Assembly (NCBI RefSeq): GCF_031453615.1
Contig: NZ_JAVIZT010000001.1
Location: forward strand, 1,178,001-1,242,000
Origin: Microbacterium sp. SORGH_AS_0428
GTDB lineage: Bacteria > Actinomycetota > Actinomycetes > Actinomycetales > Microbacteriaceae
DNA length: 64,000 nucleotides
Direction of reading: 5' to 3'
Both the position numbers and the translations under genes were made by a program. The notes below the pieces were generated by a model. It ran no database searches and had not been told where the DNA came from. It worked only from the letters and a program-made list of their open reading frames with translations. Below, piece by piece: positions 38,059-47,369 of this stretch. The stretch's first letter is position 1. Each line of letters opens with the position of its first letter.

Positions 38059-39104
38059 CGCTGCTCCGCCACCTGGATCTCGGTGACCGGCAACGTCGAG
38101 TCTGCGCCGAAGCGGAGCGTGGACGGCGCGCGCCCCGCGGCGATGAGTTCGGCGGCCAGCGCCGCGATCATCGCGCCGTTGTCGGTGCACAGGCTCAGCG
38201 GCGGGATGCGGACGGCGACGCCGGCCGCGGTGCCGCGTTCCAGCGCCACATCGCGCAAGCGTCGGTTGGCGATCACGCCGCCTCCCAGCAGCAGGCGCGG
38301 CACGCCGTGTCGCTCGCATGCATCCAGTGCCTTCGCCACGAGCACGTCGACGACCGCCTCGCGGAACGATGCGGCGACGTCGGGCACGGAGGCATCCGGC
38401 GTCTGCTCGAGATAGCGGGCCACGGCCGTCTTCAGTCCCGAGAAGGAGAAGTCGTAGCGATGCTCGGCCATGTCGGAGGCGCGGGAGAGCCCACGGGGGA
38501 AACGGATGGCGGTCGGATCGCCGTCGGCGGCGGCGCGGTCGATCTGCGGACCTCCCGGGTAGGGCAGGCCCAGGATGCGGGCGACCTTGTCGAACGCCTC
38601 CCCCGCGGCGTCGTCCACCGTCTCGCCGAGCAGTTCCACATCGCTCGTGAGGTCACGCACGAGCAGCAAGGAGGTGTGGCCGCCGCTCACCAGGAGCGCC
38701 ACCGTCGGGTACTCCAGAGGAGCCGCGTCCGCATCGAGGATGTCGGCCGCGATATGGCCGACGAGGTGGTTGACGGCGTAGAGCGGCTTGCCGAGCCCCA
38801 CGGCGAGCGCCTTGGCCGCCCCCACGCCCACCATGAGCGCACCGGCGAGCCCCGGACCGGATGTGACAGCGACCGCATCCAGATCGTGAAGGCCGACTCC
38901 GGCCTCGGCGAGCGCCGCGTGGATCGCGGGCTGCAGCGCCTCCAGGTGAGCGCGTGCGGCGACCTCGGGGACCACACCGCCGTAGCGGGCGTGCTCGTCC
39001 ATGGAACTGGCGATCGTGTTCGTCAGCAGCTCGCGGCCGCGGACGATCCCGATACCGGTCTCGTCGCAACTTGTCTCGATGCCGAGCACGAGAGGTCCAC
39101 TCAC
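38055..39104 (-). CDS. tsaD: tRNA N6-adenosine threonylcarbamoyltransferase TsaD
   Basis: A 349-residue ASKHA-fold enzyme that transfers threonylcarbamoyl to A37 of ANN-decoding tRNAs. It has [10 protein letters not shown] at the N-terminus, metal ligands in [22 protein letters not shown], and the Asp in [12 protein letters not shown] at 39104 overlaps the rimI stop as GTGA and has GGAGG nine bases upstream; the ATG at 39113 would leave no room for that site, so I prefer the GTG. tsaB and tsaE, the partners of the complex, lie in the same operon. Confidence 0.97.
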   Translation of the reverse strand: MSGPLVLGIETSCDETGIGIVRGRELLTNTIASSMDEHARYGGVVPEVAARAHLEALQPAIHAALAEAGVGLHDLDAVAVTSGPGLAGALMVGVGAAKALAVGLGKPLYAVNHLVGHIAADILDADAAPLEYPTVALLVSGGHTSLLLVRDLTSDVELLGETVDDAAGEAFDKVARILGLPYPGGPQIDRAAADGDPTAIRFPRGLSRASDMAEHRYDFSFSGLKTAVARYLEQTPDASVPDVAASFREAVVDVLVAKALDACERHGVPRLLLGGGVIANRRLRDVALERGTAAGVAVRIPPLSLCTDNGAMIAALAAELIAAGRAPSTLRFGADSTLPVTEIQVAEQR

Positions 39105-39607
39105 GAGCACCATCCTCCGTTCACACCGGATGCCACCGCATCCTCGCCGCGCGCCGCCACCCACGCCGGCACGTCCAGGCGCATCACGATCGCGTCGACG
39201 TCGTCGGGCTGGTAGTAGCGCGGACGCCGACCGGCCTCGACGAAGCCCTCCGAGGCGTACAGCCCGTGCGCGACGGGGTTGTCGTCGCGCACCTCGAGGA
39301 ACACCTCGCGTACGCGTCGTTCATGGGCCTTCGACAGCAGCGTGCGCAACAGCGCCCGTCCGGAGCCTCGTCCGCGGGCCGCCTCGTCCAGAGCGATCGT
39401 CTGGATGTCGCCGTCGCGCGCTCCCGTGGGCGCGCGCAACCCGGCGTAGCCGATCAGCCGACCGGCTTCCTCCAGTGCGACGTAGTGACCGTGCGGGGAG
39501 GCGAGTTCTTCACGCATCATGGCGTCGCTCCACGCATCCGTGGGAAAACTCGCCCGCTCCAGCCGCATGATCGCCTCGAGATCGGCGGCTGTCGCCGGGC
39601 GGATCAC
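39101..39607 (-). CDS. rimI: Ribosomal-protein-alanine N-acetyltransferase RimI-like
   Basis: A 168-residue GNAT acetyltransferase. The acetyl-CoA loop is [15 protein letters not shown] and the C-terminal strand [33 protein letters not shown] is typical of RimI, which acetylates the N-terminus of S18 in E. coli and other proteins elsewhere. GTG at 39607 overlaps the tsaB stop as GTGA. It lies between tsaB and tsaD, its usual place in actinobacteria. Confidence 0.94.
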   Translation of the reverse strand: MIRPATAADLEAIMRLERASFPTDAWSDAMMREELASPHGHYVALEEAGRLIGYAGLRAPTGARDGDIQTIALDEAARGRGSGRALLRTLLSKAHERRVREVFLEVRDDNPVAHGLYASEGFVEAGRRPRYYQPDDVDAIVMRLDVPAWVAARGEDAVASGVNGGWCS

Positions 39608-40284
39608 GACCCCACCCGCTTGGGCGCGTGCGGACTCGTGACGTCGGGCGAACGCAGGTACAGCGGTTCGTCCGCGGCGATCGTGCGGCCGGCGGCGACG
39701 GCGCGCGCGCCGCACAGGGCCAGGACGGTGGCGGGAATCGCCGTCGCGTCGATGCGCGCGGCACCCAGCGCCGCGAGCCGGTCGTCCAGCTCGTCGCGCG
39801 GGCTGAGGGCGGGACCGGTGATCCGCTCGGGCAGGCCGTCGTCGTCGAGGCCCCGGTAGACCGTGTACGCGAACTCCCGCCGCCGCGCGTCGGTGACGAC
39901 GGCGAAGGTGCCGGCGTCGGCGTCCTCCATCGCCGCCGCGAGCAGCACGCCCAGCGCGACGGCGTCGTGGCTGGCGACGGGCACCACGGGCACGCCGCGG
40001 GCGAGGGCGAAGGCGCGTGCGGCGGCGATGCCGATCCGCAGCCCCGTGAACGGACCGGGTCCCATACCGGCGACGACGTGCGTGATGCGCGCATCATCGG
40101 CGGCGCCCAAGCCCGAGCCGTGCGCTGCCGTGGTGCGCGCGGCCTCCGTCACGGTGAGCAGCAGGTCGCCGATGACCTCGGCGTGGCCGAGAGGGTTGTC
40201 GCTGGAGACCTCGGCGCGCACGACGCCGTCGGGATCGATGACGGCGAGCGCCGTTCCGAGCGAGGTGTCGATGCCGAGGAACAC
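39604..40284 (-). CDS. tsaB: tRNA threonylcarbamoyladenosine biosynthesis protein TsaB
   Basis: A 226-residue paralogue of TsaD that scaffolds the t6A complex and lacks its catalytic metal site. It starts VFLGIDTSLGTALAVID and has GMGPGPFTGLRIGIAAARAFALA. GTG at 40284 is exactly six bases after TACCCT (40291-40296), so an internal leaderless promoter may exist here, 32 bases after tsaE ends. GGAGGG directly before the GTG is too close to serve well. Confidence 0.95.
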   Translation of the reverse strand: MFLGIDTSLGTALAVIDPDGVVRAEVSSDNPLGHAEVIGDLLLTVTEAARTTAAHGSGLGAADDARITHVVAGMGPGPFTGLRIGIAAARAFALARGVPVVPVASHDAVALGVLLAAAMEDADAGTFAVVTDARRREFAYTVYRGLDDDGLPERITGPALSPRDELDDRLAALGAARIDATAIPATVLALCGARAVAAGRTIAADEPLYLRSPDVTSPHAPKRVGS

Positions 40285-40316
40285 CCCTCCAGGGTAATGC
40301 GGCGGGGCCGCCGCGC

Positions 40317-40883
40317 TCAGACCGTGTGGTGGGTGATCGTGACCAGACGGGGCGTCTCGGCATCCAGCTCGTCGTTGTGGCGCTGATATGTGCCGCAGGC
40401 GCTGTCCACGCCGCGACCGTCCCACTCGCGGTCGAGCTCGACCTCCCACCAGGAGTCCGCGATCGCCTCGATGAGTCCGTGGCCCCATTCCACGACCACG
40501 ACCGAGCCCGGCAGGTCGATGTCGAGGTCGTCCAGTTCCGCCGCCGAGCCCAACCGGTAGGCGTCCACGTGGACCAGGGGGGCTCCTCCCGTGAGGGAGG
40601 GATGCGTGCGGGCGATCACGAACGTGGGGCTCTGGATCGGGCCGCGCACGCCGAGACCCGCGGCGATCCCCCGGGTCAGGGTGGTCTTGCCCGCGCCCAG
40701 CGCCCCCGTCAGCACGACGACATCGCCCGCGTGCACGCGCTCACCGATCTGCCGACCCAGCTGCTCCATGTCCTGCGGAGAGGCGATCTCGCGCTCGCCG
40801 AGCAACTCGTCCATCGCCGGCTCACCGACCTCGTTCGTCATGCCGTCTGGAACACCGGCGGCGCCGGATTCATGCCCGCTCAT
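40317..40883 (-). CDS. tsaE: tRNA threonylcarbamoyladenosine biosynthesis ATPase TsaE
   Basis: A 188-residue ATPase of the t6A pathway. The P-loop GALGAGKTTLTRGIA lies near residue 60, with PTFVI and VVVEWGHGL further on. The C-terminal part after about residue 150 is longer than in E. coli TsaE. ATG at 40883 overlaps the alr stop by four bases (ATGA). The first 25 residues (SGHESGAAGVPDG) look like an extension; ATG at about residue 15 is an alternative start. Confidence 0.95.
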   Translation of the reverse strand: MSGHESGAAGVPDGMTNEVGEPAMDELLGEREIASPQDMEQLGRQIGERVHAGDVVVLTGALGAGKTTLTRGIAAGLGVRGPIQSPTFVIARTHPSLTGGAPLVHVDAYRLGSAAELDDLDIDLPGSVVVVEWGHGLIEAIADSWWEVELDREWDGRGVDSACGTYQRHNDELDAETPRLVTITHHTV

Positions 40884-42004
40884 CGCTCGATGTGGCGTCG
40901 GGGAACGCGCGCGCCGATCCGCGTGACGATCTCGTAGTTGATGGTGCCGGCCGCCGCCGCCCAGTCCGTCGCCGAGGGCACCCCGAGCGTCGGATCGCCG
41001 AAGAGGACGACCTCGTCGCCCACGTGCACCGCGGCGTCGCCGACGTCGACGACGAACTGATCCATCGCGATCCGCCCGGCGACACGGTGACGCTCGCCCG
41101 CGATCCGCACCGGCCCCGCGCCCGAGGCCTGGCGCGGTACCCCGTCGGCGTAGCCCAGCGGCACGAGCGCGAGCGTCGTGTCGCCGTCCGTGCGGTAGTC
41201 GTACCCGTACGAGACGCCCTGCCTGGCGCCGACGCGCCTGACGGCGGCGACGGCGGCGCGCAGCGTCATCGCCGGGCGCAGGCCCAGGTCGGCGGAGGAA
41301 CGGTCATCGAAAGGCGACAGGCCGTAGATGCCGATCCCGATGCGCACGCAGTTCAGGCGGGTCTGCGGCAGCGCGAGGGCGGCATGGGTGGCGGCGATGT
41401 GGTGCAGGCGCGGAGTCAGTCCCGCGACGGATGCGGCGGCCACCGCATCCTCGAAGCGCGCGAGCGCCGCCAGGTCGTCCTCGGCGGACGCGTTGGAGAG
41501 GTGGCTGAAGATGCCGATCACGCGCACCCGGCCCAGTCGCTCCCACCGGGCGGCCTCCGCGAACAGCGCGGCGTAGTCGGCGGGCGAGGCGCCGTTGCGC
41601 CCCAGTCCGGTCTCGAGCTTGAGGTGCAGCACAGCGGGGCGGTCACCGCTTCCGGCGGCGGCAGCCGCGTTCAGCTGATCCATGTTCGACACGCCCAGCT
41701 CGATGCCGCGCTCGACCGCCTCGCCGAAGGAGGCGCCGGGGGCGTGCAGCCAGGCGAGGATGGGCGCGTCGATCCCCGCGCGCCGCAGCGCCAGCGCCTC
41801 GGTCACGTCGGCGACGCCGATGCGCGTCGCACCGCCGGCAAGCGCCGCCGCGGCGGACCTGGCGGCTCCGTGCCCGTAGCCGTCGGCCTTGACGACGGCG
41901 ATGACCTCGACGCCCGTCAGGCGACGCAGATGACGCACGTTGTCGGCGATCGCCTCGACATCGATGATCGCTTCTCGCATGACCCCGGCCGGCAGCGTAC
42001 TCAT
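40880..42004 (-). CDS. alr: Alanine racemase
   Basis: A 374-residue PLP enzyme making D-alanine for peptidoglycan. The PLP lysine is in AVVKADGYGHGA, and the C-terminal barrel has the second catalytic Tyr in SYGYDYRT and MDQFVVDVG. I chose ATG at 42004 (MSTLPAGVMREAIID) because GGAGG precedes it by five bases. Location with tsaE downstream is the usual actinobacterial order. Confidence 0.97.
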   Translation of the reverse strand: MSTLPAGVMREAIIDVEAIADNVRHLRRLTGVEVIAVVKADGYGHGAARSAAAALAGGATRIGVADVTEALALRRAGIDAPILAWLHAPGASFGEAVERGIELGVSNMDQLNAAAAAGSGDRPAVLHLKLETGLGRNGASPADYAALFAEAARWERLGRVRVIGIFSHLSNASAEDDLAALARFEDAVAAASVAGLTPRLHHIAATHAALALPQTRLNCVRIGIGIYGLSPFDDRSSADLGLRPAMTLRAAVAAVRRVGARQGVSYGYDYRTDGDTTLALVPLGYADGVPRQASGAGPVRIAGERHRVAGRIAMDQFVVDVGDAAVHVGDEVVLFGDPTLGVPSATDWAAAAGTINYEIVTRIGARVPRRHIER

Positions 42005-42050
42005 GGGACCTCCCGTCGCCGCATCCACGGTACCGGGTGACGCGGGGCGC

Positions 42051-42620
42051 TCAGCGCCGCCACTTGGGCGGGGGCGGCTCCCACGCCGCGAATCCCGCGA
42101 GCAGCGCTGCCGGGTCGGCGGCGACGCCGAGGGTGTCGCGGAAGGCCGCGGTCAGGAAGCCGGCCTCGACCATGCCGTCCAGCATCGCCCCCAAAGGCGT
42201 CCAGTAGCCGTCGACGTCGTAGAGCGAGACGGGCTTGCGGTGCAGACCCAGTTGCAGCCAGGTCCACGCCTCGAAGAGCTCCTCGAGCGTCCCCGCCCCG
42301 CCGGGCAGCGCCACGAACGCGTCGGCGAGCTCCGCCATCCGCGTCTTGCGCTCGTGCATGTCGGCCACGATCTCGAGCCTGGTGAGGCCGGGGTGGGCGA
42401 GCTCGGCATCCACCAGGGCCTGCGGGATCACGCCGTGCACCTCGCCGCCGGCGGCGAGGGCCGCATCCGCCACGACGCCCATGAGCCCGGCACGCCCGCC
42501 GCCGTACACGAGTCCGACGCCGGATGCGGCGAGCGCGTGGCCCACCGCGGCCGCAGCCTCCGCGTAGGCCGGCGACGCGCCGGGGGCGGAGCCCGTGTAG
42601 ACGGCGACGCGCGCGATCAT
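42051..42620 (-). CDS. LOG-family Rossmann protein (TIGR00730)
   Basis: A 189-residue protein with the family signature [16 protein letters not shown] and [13 protein letters not shown]. Plant and some bacterial members are cytokinin riboside 5'-monophosphate phosphoribohydrolases; many bacterial ones act on nucleotides with unclear physiology. ATG at 42620 overlaps the acpS stop by four bases. Here it occupies the place where many actinobacteria have an NAD(P)HX epimerase/dehydratase between acpS and alr. Confidence 0.92.
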   Translation of the reverse strand: MIARVAVYTGSAPGASPAYAEAAAAVGHALAASGVGLVYGGGRAGLMGVVADAALAAGGEVHGVIPQALVDAELAHPGLTRLEIVADMHERKTRMAELADAFVALPGGAGTLEELFEAWTWLQLGLHRKPVSLYDVDGYWTPLGAMLDGMVEAGFLTAAFRDTLGVAADPAALLAGFAAWEPPPPKWRR

Positions 42621-42976
42621 GCGGGTGCCGCCTCAGCGACGACGTACGCCGTGGCGAGGCCCGCATCGTGGCTCATCGACAGGTGCAGGGCCACGATGCC
42701 GCGCGCGGCGACCACCTCGGCCGTGGAACCGGTCAGCGCGAAGATCGGTCGCCCCGAGGGCTCCGAGGCCACCTCGATCTCGACCCAGTGCACGCCGTCC
42801 GAGCCACCCAGCGCCTTGATCAGCGCCTCCTTTGCGGCGTAGCGTGCGGCGAGCGAGCGCGGCTTCAGCACGCGCTCGGCGGGTGAGAAGAGGCGGGCCA
42901 GCAGTCCCGGCGTGCGCGCGAGCGTGCGCTCGAACCGCGGCACGTCGACCAGGTCGACGCCGATTCCGACGATCAT
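42617..42976 (-). CDS. acpS: Holo-acyl-carrier-protein synthase
   Basis: A 119-residue phosphopantetheinyl transferase that activates ACP for fatty-acid synthesis. The magnesium ligands are Asp 8 ([13 protein letters not shown]) and the Glu in [15 protein letters not shown] at 42976 has GGAGGG six bases upstream. A -10 candidate TAGGGT lies at 43014-43019, giving a leader of some 30 bases. Confidence 0.96.
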   Translation of the reverse strand: MIVGIGVDLVDVPRFERTLARTPGLLARLFSPAERVLKPRSLAARYAAKEALIKALGGSDGVHWVEIEVASEPSGRPIFALTGSTAEVVAARGIVALHLSMSHDAGLATAYVVAEAAPA

Positions 42977-43032
42977 GTGCCCTCCCGGATGCCGCGGCTC
43001 ACCGCATCCGCCACCCTATCCGCGCCCCGGAT

Positions 43033-43109
43033 GCCCGAGTTGCGTCGCCGTTGCGCAACTGCCACAGAAATGCGCAAGCGCACCTGTCGATCACAGGCGC
43101 GCTTGTGCA
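43033..43109 (+). repeat. Tagged hairpin repeat, copy 1 (3' of glmS)
   Basis: A 35-base tag (43033-43067) beginning GCCCGAGTTGCGTCGC is 31/35 identical to the reverse complement of 45171-45205. It is followed by a hairpin (about 43071-43109) with TGCGCAAGCGCACCTGT as its left arm and two mismatches. The other copy also has tag then hairpin, in inverted orientation, on the far side of glmS. Confidence 0.75.
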
Positions 43110-43121
43110 GAAGTGTGGCCC

Positions 43122-44972
43122 TTACTCGACCGTGACCGACTTGGCCAGGTTGCGCGGCTGGTCCACATCCAGACCCTTCGCCGTCGCGAGGCCCATCGCG
43201 AAGATGTGCAGCGGGACGACCGCCAGCAGCGCCTCGAACAGGGGACCGGCGAGCGGGATGTGCAGCACCTCGTCGGAGAACGGCAGCACGCTCGCGTCAC
43301 CCTCCTCCGCGATCACGATGACACGGGCGCCGCGCGCCCGGATCTCCTGGATGTTGGAGACCACCTTGTCGTGGAGCACCGAGGACTCCCGCGGCGACGG
43401 CACGATCACGAACACCGGCTGGCCGGGCTCGATCAGCGCGATGGGCCCGTGCTTGAGCTCGCCCGCGGCGAAGCCCTCCGCGTGGATGTAGGAGATCTCC
43501 TTGAGCTTGAGGGCACCCTCCAGCGCGATCGGGTAACCGACGTGGCGCCCGAGGAACAGCACCGAACGGGTGTCGGCCATCCAGTGCGCGAGCTGCGTGA
43601 TGCGCTCCTGCTGGGTCTCGAGGATGGTGCTGATCTTGCCGGGCACCGACTCGAGCTCGCGCACGTGGTCGGCGACCTCGGCGCTCGTCAGCGATCCGCG
43701 CACGCGAGCGATGTGCAGCGCGAGCAGGTAGATCGCGGTGATCTGCGCGACGAAGGCCTTGGTCGAGGCCACGGCTACCTCGGGACCGGCGTGCGTGTAG
43801 ACGATCGCGTCCGACTCGCGCGGGATGGTGGCGCCCTGCGTGTTGCAGATGGAGAGCGTGCGTGCGCCGCGTTCGCGGGCGTACTTGACGGCCATGAGGG
43901 TGTCCATGGTCTCGCCCGACTGGCTGATCGAGACGACGAGCGTGCGGGCACCGATCACCGGGTCGCGGTAGCGGAACTCGTGCGCGAGCTCGACGTCGAC
44001 CGGGATGCGGGTCCACAGCTCCAGCGCGTACTTGCCGGTCTGCCCGGCGTACGCCGCCGTACCCGCCGCGATGATGACCACGCGATCGATGTCGACGAAG
44101 AGCTCGTCCAGTCCGTCGAGCTCGGGGACGACGACGACGCCGTCGCGGATGCGGCCGCGGATCGTGTTGGCGACGGCCTCGGGCTCCTCGGAGACCTCCT
44201 TCGCCATGAACGAGGACCATCCGCCCTTCTCGGCGGCGGCGGCATCCCAGGTCACTTCGAACGGCTCGGGCTCCACGACGTTGCCGGCGAAGTCCGTGAC
44301 CTCGACGCCGTCGGGGGTGATGGCGACGATCTCGTCCTGGCCGATCGCGAGCGCGTGACGGGTGTGCTCGACGAAGGCGGCCACGTCGGAGCCGAGGAAG
44401 TTCTCGCCCTCGCCCAGGCCGATCACCAGCGGGGAGTTGCGGCGCGCAGCCACGACGAGGCCCGGGTGGTCCTTGTGCATCGCGAGCAGCGTGTAGGCGC
44501 CCTCGAAGCGGCCGACGGTCGCGCGGAAGGCGGCGATCAGGTCGCCGGATGCCGCGTACTCGCGGCCGATCAGGACCGCGGCGACCTCCGTGTCGGTCTC
44601 GCTGCGGAACGTGTAGCCCTCGCTGACGAGCTCGGCCTTGAGGGCCGCGAAGTTCTCGATGATGCCGTTGTGGATGACGGCGAGCTTGTCGTCGTCGGCC
44701 AGATGCGGGTGCGCGTTCGCATCCGTCGGACCGCCGTGGGTCGCCCACCGCGTGTGTCCGATACCGGTCGTGCCGTCGGCGAGGGGGACGCGTGCGAGGT
44801 CGTCGCGCAGCACGCTGAGCTTGCCGGCGCGCTTGCGCATCCCGAGGTCGCCGTCGGCATCGATCACCGCGATGCCGGCCGAGTCGTATCCGCGGTACTC
44901 GAGACGGGCCAGACCCGAGATCAGGATGTCCTGGCTCGGCCGAGGGCCGACATATCCGACGATGCCACACAT
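43122..44972 (-). CDS. glmS: Glutamine-fructose-6-phosphate aminotransferase (isomerising)
   Basis: A 616-residue enzyme that makes glucosamine 6-phosphate for the cell wall. The N-terminal class II glutaminase begins MCGIVGYVGPRP with catalytic Cys 2. Two SIS domains follow (VVSISQSGETMDT; LFLGRHVGYPIALEGALKLKE), and the C-terminus is PRNLAKSVTVE as expected. ATG at 44972 lies seven bases after TACGAT (44980-44985), a leaderless start consistent with the need for Cys at position 2. No glmS ribozyme core is recognisable upstream. Confidence 0.98.
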   Translation of the reverse strand: MCGIVGYVGPRPSQDILISGLARLEYRGYDSAGIAVIDADGDLGMRKRAGKLSVLRDDLARVPLADGTTGIGHTRWATHGGPTDANAHPHLADDDKLAVIHNGIIENFAALKAELVSEGYTFRSETDTEVAAVLIGREYAASGDLIAAFRATVGRFEGAYTLLAMHKDHPGLVVAARRNSPLVIGLGEGENFLGSDVAAFVEHTRHALAIGQDEIVAITPDGVEVTDFAGNVVEPEPFEVTWDAAAAEKGGWSSFMAKEVSEEPEAVANTIRGRIRDGVVVVPELDGLDELFVDIDRVVIIAAGTAAYAGQTGKYALELWTRIPVDVELAHEFRYRDPVIGARTLVVSISQSGETMDTLMAVKYARERGARTLSICNTQGATIPRESDAIVYTHAGPEVAVASTKAFVAQITAIYLLALHIARVRGSLTSAEVADHVRELESVPGKISTILETQQERITQLAHWMADTRSVLFLGRHVGYPIALEGALKLKEISYIHAEGFAAGELKHGPIALIEPGQPVFVIVPSPRESSVLHDKVVSNIQEIRARGARVIVIAEEGDASVLPFSDEVLHIPLAGPLFEALLAVVPLHIFAMGLATAKGLDVDQPRNLAKSVTVE

Positions 44973-45128
44973 GGGTTCCATCGTAGTTGGGCCCAGCCGT
45001 GTACTCGCCCGGCGCCAAGCCGTGCAATCGGCGGGCCCACGTGCGCGGCTCGGGGCGGGTGTGGAGCTGCTCCGCTCGCCGCCCGCCGCTCGCCGCTCGC
45101 GGCTCGCCGCTCGCCGGGGCGACAGTTC

Positions 45129-45205
45129 TCCGCATCCGCGCCAGTCAATGACTGTGGCGGATGCGGAAAGGTGTGGCATCTGCGCAACCGCGACGCAACT
45201 CGGGC
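45129..45205 (-). repeat. Tagged hairpin repeat, copy 2 (5' of glmS)
   Basis: On the minus strand the tag (45205 to 45171) is followed by a hairpin (45165 to 45129) whose arm CCGCATCCGCCACAGT pairs with two mismatches. The hairpin sequence differs from copy 1 while the tag is conserved. It lies between the coaA stop and glmS. Just beside it, near 45070-45115, the short word GCCGCTCGC is repeated several times. Confidence 0.75.
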
Positions 45206-45246
45206 ACACGAGGGGGGCGACCGGAGGGGAACACCGGCGGGGGGCG

Positions 45247-46200
45247 TCAGAGCTTGCGCAGGAGCACCGTCTCGACGGCGTGGGAGGCGCCCTTGCGCAG
45301 CACGAGCGAGGCGCGGTGCCGCGTGGGCAACACGTTCTCGATGAGGTTCGGCAGGTTGATGCTGTTCCAGTAGTACGCGGCCCGCTCGCGCGCATCCTCG
45401 TCGGAGATGTCCGCGAGCACCCGGAAGAACGAGTTCGGGTTGCTGAACGCGGCATCGCGCAGCGCGAGGAACCGGTCGGTGTACCAGCGCTGGATGTGCT
45501 CGGGTTCGGCGTCCACGTAGATCGAGAAGTCGAACAGGTCGCTCACCGCGACGTCGTGCGGAACGGGCGGAGGCTGCAGCACGTTGAGGCCTTCGACGAT
45601 CACGACGTCGGGCCGGTGCACGCTCGTATGCGCGTCGGGGACGATGTCGTACCGCATGTGCGAGTAGTACGGCGCCTGCACCTCGGCGGCCCCCGACTTC
45701 ACCGCCGTGAGGAACGCGATCAGTGCGCGGCGGTCGTAGGACTCGGGGAAGCCCTTGCGGTCCATCAGCCCGCGCCGCTCGAGCTCCGCGTTCGGATAGA
45801 GGAAGCCGTCGGTCGTGACGAGCTCCACGCGGGGTGTGCCCGGCCAACGGCTCAGGAGCTCGCGCAGCAGCCTGGCGATCGTGGACTTCCCGACGGCGAC
45901 GGAGCCCGCCACGCCGATGACGAACGGCGTGGTCTCGTCGGGCTCGCCCAGGAAGGTGCTCTCCTCGGCGCCGAGGCGCTTGGTGGCGGATGCCCGCAGC
46001 GACAGCAGTCGACTGAGGGGCACGTACACCTCGCGCACCTCGGTGACGTCGAGCATGTCGCCCAGGCCGCGCAGCTGCACGACCTCGGCCTCGGTCAGCG
46101 GCTGGTCCATGCCGCGGGCCAACCGGGCCCAGTCGGCGCGCTCGATCTCGCGGTACAGGGACTCGGCTGACGCCGCCGGCAGGGTGGTCTCCTCTGGCAC
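45247..46200 (-). CDS. coaA: Pantothenate kinase type I
   Basis: A 317-residue kinase for the first step of coenzyme A synthesis, the same length as E. coli CoaA. P-loop [21 protein letters not shown], and [10 protein letters not shown] with FDFSIYVDA match the type I family. GTG at 46200 lies six bases after TACGAT (46207-46212), supporting this leaderless start over longer frames that would run into the divergent ppx promoter. Confidence 0.97.
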   Translation of the reverse strand: MPEETTLPAASAESLYREIERADWARLARGMDQPLTEAEVVQLRGLGDMLDVTEVREVYVPLSRLLSLRASATKRLGAEESTFLGEPDETTPFVIGVAGSVAVGKSTIARLLRELLSRWPGTPRVELVTTDGFLYPNAELERRGLMDRKGFPESYDRRALIAFLTAVKSGAAEVQAPYYSHMRYDIVPDAHTSVHRPDVVIVEGLNVLQPPPVPHDVAVSDLFDFSIYVDAEPEHIQRWYTDRFLALRDAAFSNPNSFFRVLADISDEDARERAAYYWNSINLPNLIENVLPTRHRASLVLRKGASHAVETVLLRKL

Positions 46201-46280
46201 CCGCCCATCGTAGTGGCGACGCACCGGCGCGGCGTCGCCCTCGCAGCGCGCGCAAAGCCGGACGCCGCTACTCTCATCGG

Positions 46281-47213
46281 GTGCGGCTCGGAGTTCTCGA
46301 CATCGGTTCCAACACCGTGCATCTGCTCGTGGCGGATGCACACCCCGGCGGAAGGCCGCTCGCGACGACGAGTCACCGCACCGTCCTGCGGCTCATGCGC
46401 TACCTCACGCCCACGGGTGCGATCAGCGAAGAGGGCGTGCGCGCTCTCGAGGATGCGGTCGCCGAGGCCCGCGAGACCGCCCGGCGCGAGGGCGTCGCGG
46501 AGCTGCTCGCGACCGCGACCTCCGCGGTGCGCGATGCCACCAACGGTGAGCTCGTCATCGCCCGGATCGAGGAGGCGCTCGGCCAGCCCCTCCAGGTGCT
46601 CGGAGGGGAGGACGAGGCGCGCTTCACGTTCCTCGCGGTCCGACGCTGGCTCGGCTGGTCGGCGGGCCAGATCCTGCTCTTCGACATCGGCGGCGGCTCG
46701 CTGGAGATCGCGGCCGGTTCCGACGAGCTTCCCGAGCGCGCCGCATCCGTTCCCCTCGGCGCCGGCCGGATGACGGTGGGCTACCTCCCCGAGGATCCTC
46801 CGGGAGAGGATGCGGTCGAGCGCCTGCGCGCGCACGCCGCAGAGGTGCTCGCCCCCGTGGCCGCCGAGTTCCAGGCGCTGCAGCGCCCCGACCACGTGGC
46901 CGGTTCGTCGAAGGCCATCCGCTCGCTCGCCCGCCTCGCCGGCTACCCCGTGCCGGGATGGTCCGGGAGCGAACGGCTCCTGCTGCCGCGTCAGGCACTG
47001 GGTTCCTGGATCCCACGCCTGGCCCGCCTGCCCGCCAGCGCCCGCCAGGAACTGCCCGGGATCACCCCGGATCGCACGTTCCAGATCGTGGCGGGCGCGG
47101 TCGTGCTACACACCGCGATGCGCACACTCGACATCGACGAGCTCGAGGTGAGCCCGTGGGCGCTGCGGGAGGGCGTGCTGCTGCGCTACATCGAGGCCAT
47201 GGCCTGGGGCTGA
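46281..47213 (+). CDS. Ppx/GppA-family phosphatase
   Basis: A 310-residue member of the exopolyphosphatase/pppGpp phosphatase family with an ASKHA fold: [14 protein letters not shown] at the N-terminus, [14 protein letters not shown], and [12 protein letters not shown]. It is short and lacks the C-terminal HD-like extension of E. coli Ppx, like mycobacterial Ppx1. GTG at 46281 has TACTCT (46269-46274) six bases upstream. Substrate (polyphosphate or pppGpp) cannot be told from sequence. Confidence 0.92.
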   Translation: MRLGVLDIGSNTVHLLVADAHPGGRPLATTSHRTVLRLMRYLTPTGAISEEGVRALEDAVAEARETARREGVAELLATATSAVRDATNGELVIARIEEALGQPLQVLGGEDEARFTFLAVRRWLGWSAGQILLFDIGGGSLEIAAGSDELPERAASVPLGAGRMTVGYLPEDPPGEDAVERLRAHAAEVLAPVAAEFQALQRPDHVAGSSKAIRSLARLAGYPVPGWSGSERLLLPRQALGSWIPRLARLPASARQELPGITPDRTFQIVAGAVVLHTAMRTLDIDELEVSPWALREGVLLRYIEAMAWG

Positions 47214-47255
47214 CCGCCCATGGCCCCCACGACAGGGGCGACCATAGAATGACCG

Positions 47256-47299
47256 CCGTGATCCGCGGGGGGTCTTTGCACCCGACCCGCGGATCACGG
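47256..47299. repeat. Strong hairpin between ppx and the TetR-like gene
   Basis: CCGTGATCCGCGGG (47256-47269) is matched exactly by 47286-47299, and GGG/CCC inside extends the stem around TCTTTGCA. A -10 candidate TAGAAT at 47245-47250 would start a transcript right at the hairpin, making it the first element of a 115-base leader. It could equally terminate ppx mRNA. Confidence 0.65.
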
Positions 47300-47369
47300 T
47301 ACCGACGTCCCCCCACTGGCGGCCGCCGTCAACTCGAGAGCAGGACCTTCCGTCGGTAGGAACGAAAAT

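Noticed and set aside
44973..45246. glmS ribozyme or riboswitch upstream of glmS
   Set aside because: That element is not expected in this lineage, no core fold is visible, and the -10 lies seven bases from the start codon, leaving no leader.
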